A stretch of 6,786 bases of DNA from Rhodospirillales bacterium. GTDB lineage: Bacteria > Pseudomonadota > Alphaproteobacteria > Rhodospirillales > 2-02-FULL-58-16. The DNA is taken from the NCBI GenBank assembly GCA_021775195.1, contig JAJFIG010000509.1, positions 1-6,786 on the forward strand, in the 5' to 3' direction. A program made the translations under genes and the position numbers. A model generated the notes under the pieces. It did not search any database and was not told the origin of the DNA. It saw nothing but the letters and a program-made list of their open reading frames with translations. Position 1 is the first letter of the stretch. Each line of letters starts with the position of its first letter. Below are positions 5,521 through 6,786 of this stretch, piece by piece.

Positions 5521-6785
5521 GGCCTTCCTCCCGACGCCCGCTTCTGGTAGGGCGTCCCCATGCTGCGCAGAAGGTTTTCCGCCGTCGGGCCGGAGCGCCG
5601 GGTCATGTGGGCACGGACGATCTCGTGCTCGACGGCGGCATGGTCGATGTCGAGGAACTGAATCTCGGGCAGCCGGTCCTTACCGGCGGCCTCGAACACA
5701 TCGCGCAGTACCGGCATGGTGATGGGCCGGCCGCCGAGGCCGGCGATGACCGTATGGACGGGCAGGGTCAGACCGCGCAACGCCATGCGGACGTTGGCGG
5801 CAACCACCCCGCCCATGCCGACGGCGAGGCTTTTCTCGATGACGACGACACGCTTGGCCTTTTCCAGGGCCGCGGACACGGCGTCGAGGGGGAACGGCCG
5901 ATAGGAGCAGATGCTCACCGAGCCGATCGCCGCACCGTCGTCGCGCATCTGGTCAATGACGTCCTTGATGGTGCCGTTGACGGAGCCCAGGGCGACGACG
6001 ATGGTCTCGGCGTCATCGGTCCGGTATTCGTGGAGAAGCCCGCCGGAGTCGCGGCCGAAGCCGGCCTTGAACTCGGCCGTGATCTCGGGGATGAGGCTCA
6101 GTGCCTGGAGCTGCTTGTGGTGGGCGAGATAGCGGACCTCGGTAAAGGCCTCGGGGCCGACCATGGCGCCGATGGACATGGGATCGTCGGGATCGAGGGA
6201 CTGCACCGGCTCATAGGAAGGCAGAAAGGCGTCCACCTGCTCCTGGGTGGGAATGTCGACGCGCTCGTAGGCGTGGGTGAGAATGAACCCGTCCATGCAC
6301 ACCATCACCGGGCAGCTCAAATCCTCGGCCAGGCGGAAGGCGATGATATGCAGGTCGGCGGCTTCCTGGTTGGTCTCGGCGTGAAGCTGGATCCACCCCG
6401 AGTCCTGCATGGACATGCTGTCGGTGTGGTCGTTCCAGATGTTGATGGGGGCGCCGATGGCGCGGTTGCCGATGGTCATGACGATAGGCAGGCCGAGCCC
6501 GGCGGCATTGTAAACGGCCTCGCCCATGAACAGGATACCCTGGCTGGCGGTGGCGGTGTAGCTGCGGGCGCCGGCGGCGGAGGCGCCGATGGCGACGCTG
6601 AGGGCGGCGAACTCGGACTCGACGTTGATGAATTCGCAGTTCTCGAGCGTTCCGCTTTTGATCAAAGCACCGACCCCTTCGACGATGTGGGTTTGCGGCG
6701 TGATCGGATAGGCGCACACGACCTCGGGCCGGCACAGGGCGATGGCTTCGGCAACGGCCTGGGAACCTTCGATTTGCTTGAGCAT
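5517..6785 (-). CDS. porA: 2-oxoacid (probably pyruvate):ferredoxin oxidoreductase, alpha subunit
   Basis: The 422-residue protein carries domains I and II of the PorA family. The substrate/TPP region has YPITPQT (26-32), where Thr29 matches the substrate-contacting Thr of PFOR, and NVESEF (54-59), with Glu58 as the likely TPP-activating Glu. R108 lies in GNRAIGAP, followed by NIWNDH (115-120). The NRA...APxNIWxDHxD block is typical of pyruvate-type alpha subunits; KorA proteins usually differ here, so pyruvate is preferred. The C-terminal transketolase-like part ends with GLGGRPIT (349-356). The start MLKQIEGSQAVAEA aligns with the usual PorA N-terminus, so the gene is almost certainly complete although only one base precedes it. 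There is no fused gamma domain. It is the first gene of the operon visible here; the promoter and any upstream genes lie outside. Confidence 0.93.
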   Translation of the reverse strand: MLKQIEGSQAVAEAIALCRPEVVCAYPITPQTHIVEGVGALIKSGTLENCEFINVESEFAALSVAIGASAAGARSYTATASQGILFMGEAVYNAAGLGLPIVMTIGNRAIGAPINIWNDHTDSMSMQDSGWIQLHAETNQEAADLHIIAFRLAEDLSCPVMVCMDGFILTHAYERVDIPTQEQVDAFLPSYEPVQSLDPDDPMSIGAMVGPEAFTEVRYLAHHKQLQALSLIPEITAEFKAGFGRDSGGLLHEYRTDDAETIVVALGSVNGTIKDVIDQMRDDGAAIGSVSICSYRPFPLDAVSAALEKAKRVVVIEKSLAVGMGGVVAANVRMALRGLTLPVHTVIAGLGGRPITMPVLRDVFEAAGKDRLPEIQFLDIDHAAVEHEIVRAHMTRRSGPTAENLLRSMGTPYQKRASGGRP

Positions 6786-6786
6786 C

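Noticed and set aside
4492..5550. A 352-codon open frame on the + strand opposite porB
   Set aside because: Antisense shadow of a well-supported porB, with no recognisable domain.

Overview
The window looks like chromosomal DNA of a high-GC proteobacterium, most likely an alphaproteobacterium of the Rhodospirillales type. This is an inference from GC-rich codon use, a TPR module typical of the class III adenylate cyclase-like proteins of Alphaproteobacteria, a PEP-CTERM surface protein, and a pyruvate:ferredoxin oxidoreductase operon with a GltD-like partner. No rRNA, tRNA, insertion sequence or CRISPR array was seen.

Left end (1-660, + strand): the last 46 codons of a citrate synthase gene, a GC-rich hairpin just after its stop, then a short TPR gene (198-659). 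That gene looks like only the C-terminal end of a much larger cyclase/TPR protein and is probably a remnant. It converges on the next gene with 14 bp between their stop codons.

Middle (674-2110): a leftward gene for a secreted PEP-CTERM protein, then an AT-rich intergenic region of about 375 bp. That region reads as a compact sigma-54 control region: a near-consensus -24/-12 element (GG-N10-GC), a weak IHF-like site, and two nearly identical 18-bp elements 112 bp apart that would act as activator sites. A 6-bp stem with a tetraloop would sit almost at the 5' end of the transcript.

Right part (2111-6785, - strand): a tightly packed four-gene operon read leftwards. It encodes a PorA-type alpha subunit, a PorB-type beta subunit (TPP and one [4Fe-4S] site), a 541-residue flavoprotein that joins a GltD-like NADPH/FAD oxidoreductase to a ferredoxin-like Fe-S tail, and a YkgJ-family cysteine-cluster protein. 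The first three genes overlap by ATGA; the fourth follows after 6 bp. Together the first three should form a CoA-dependent 2-oxoacid oxidoreductase that can exchange electrons with NADP(H), like the three-subunit 2-oxoglutarate:NADP+ oxidoreductase described in Azoarcus evansii. The alpha-subunit active-site motifs look more like pyruvate enzymes. No gamma-type (PorC/PorG) domain is present in the window, and the operon may continue past the right edge.

The points most worth following up are the PEP-CTERM promoter architecture and the composition of the oxidoreductase complex, including the role of the YkgJ protein.
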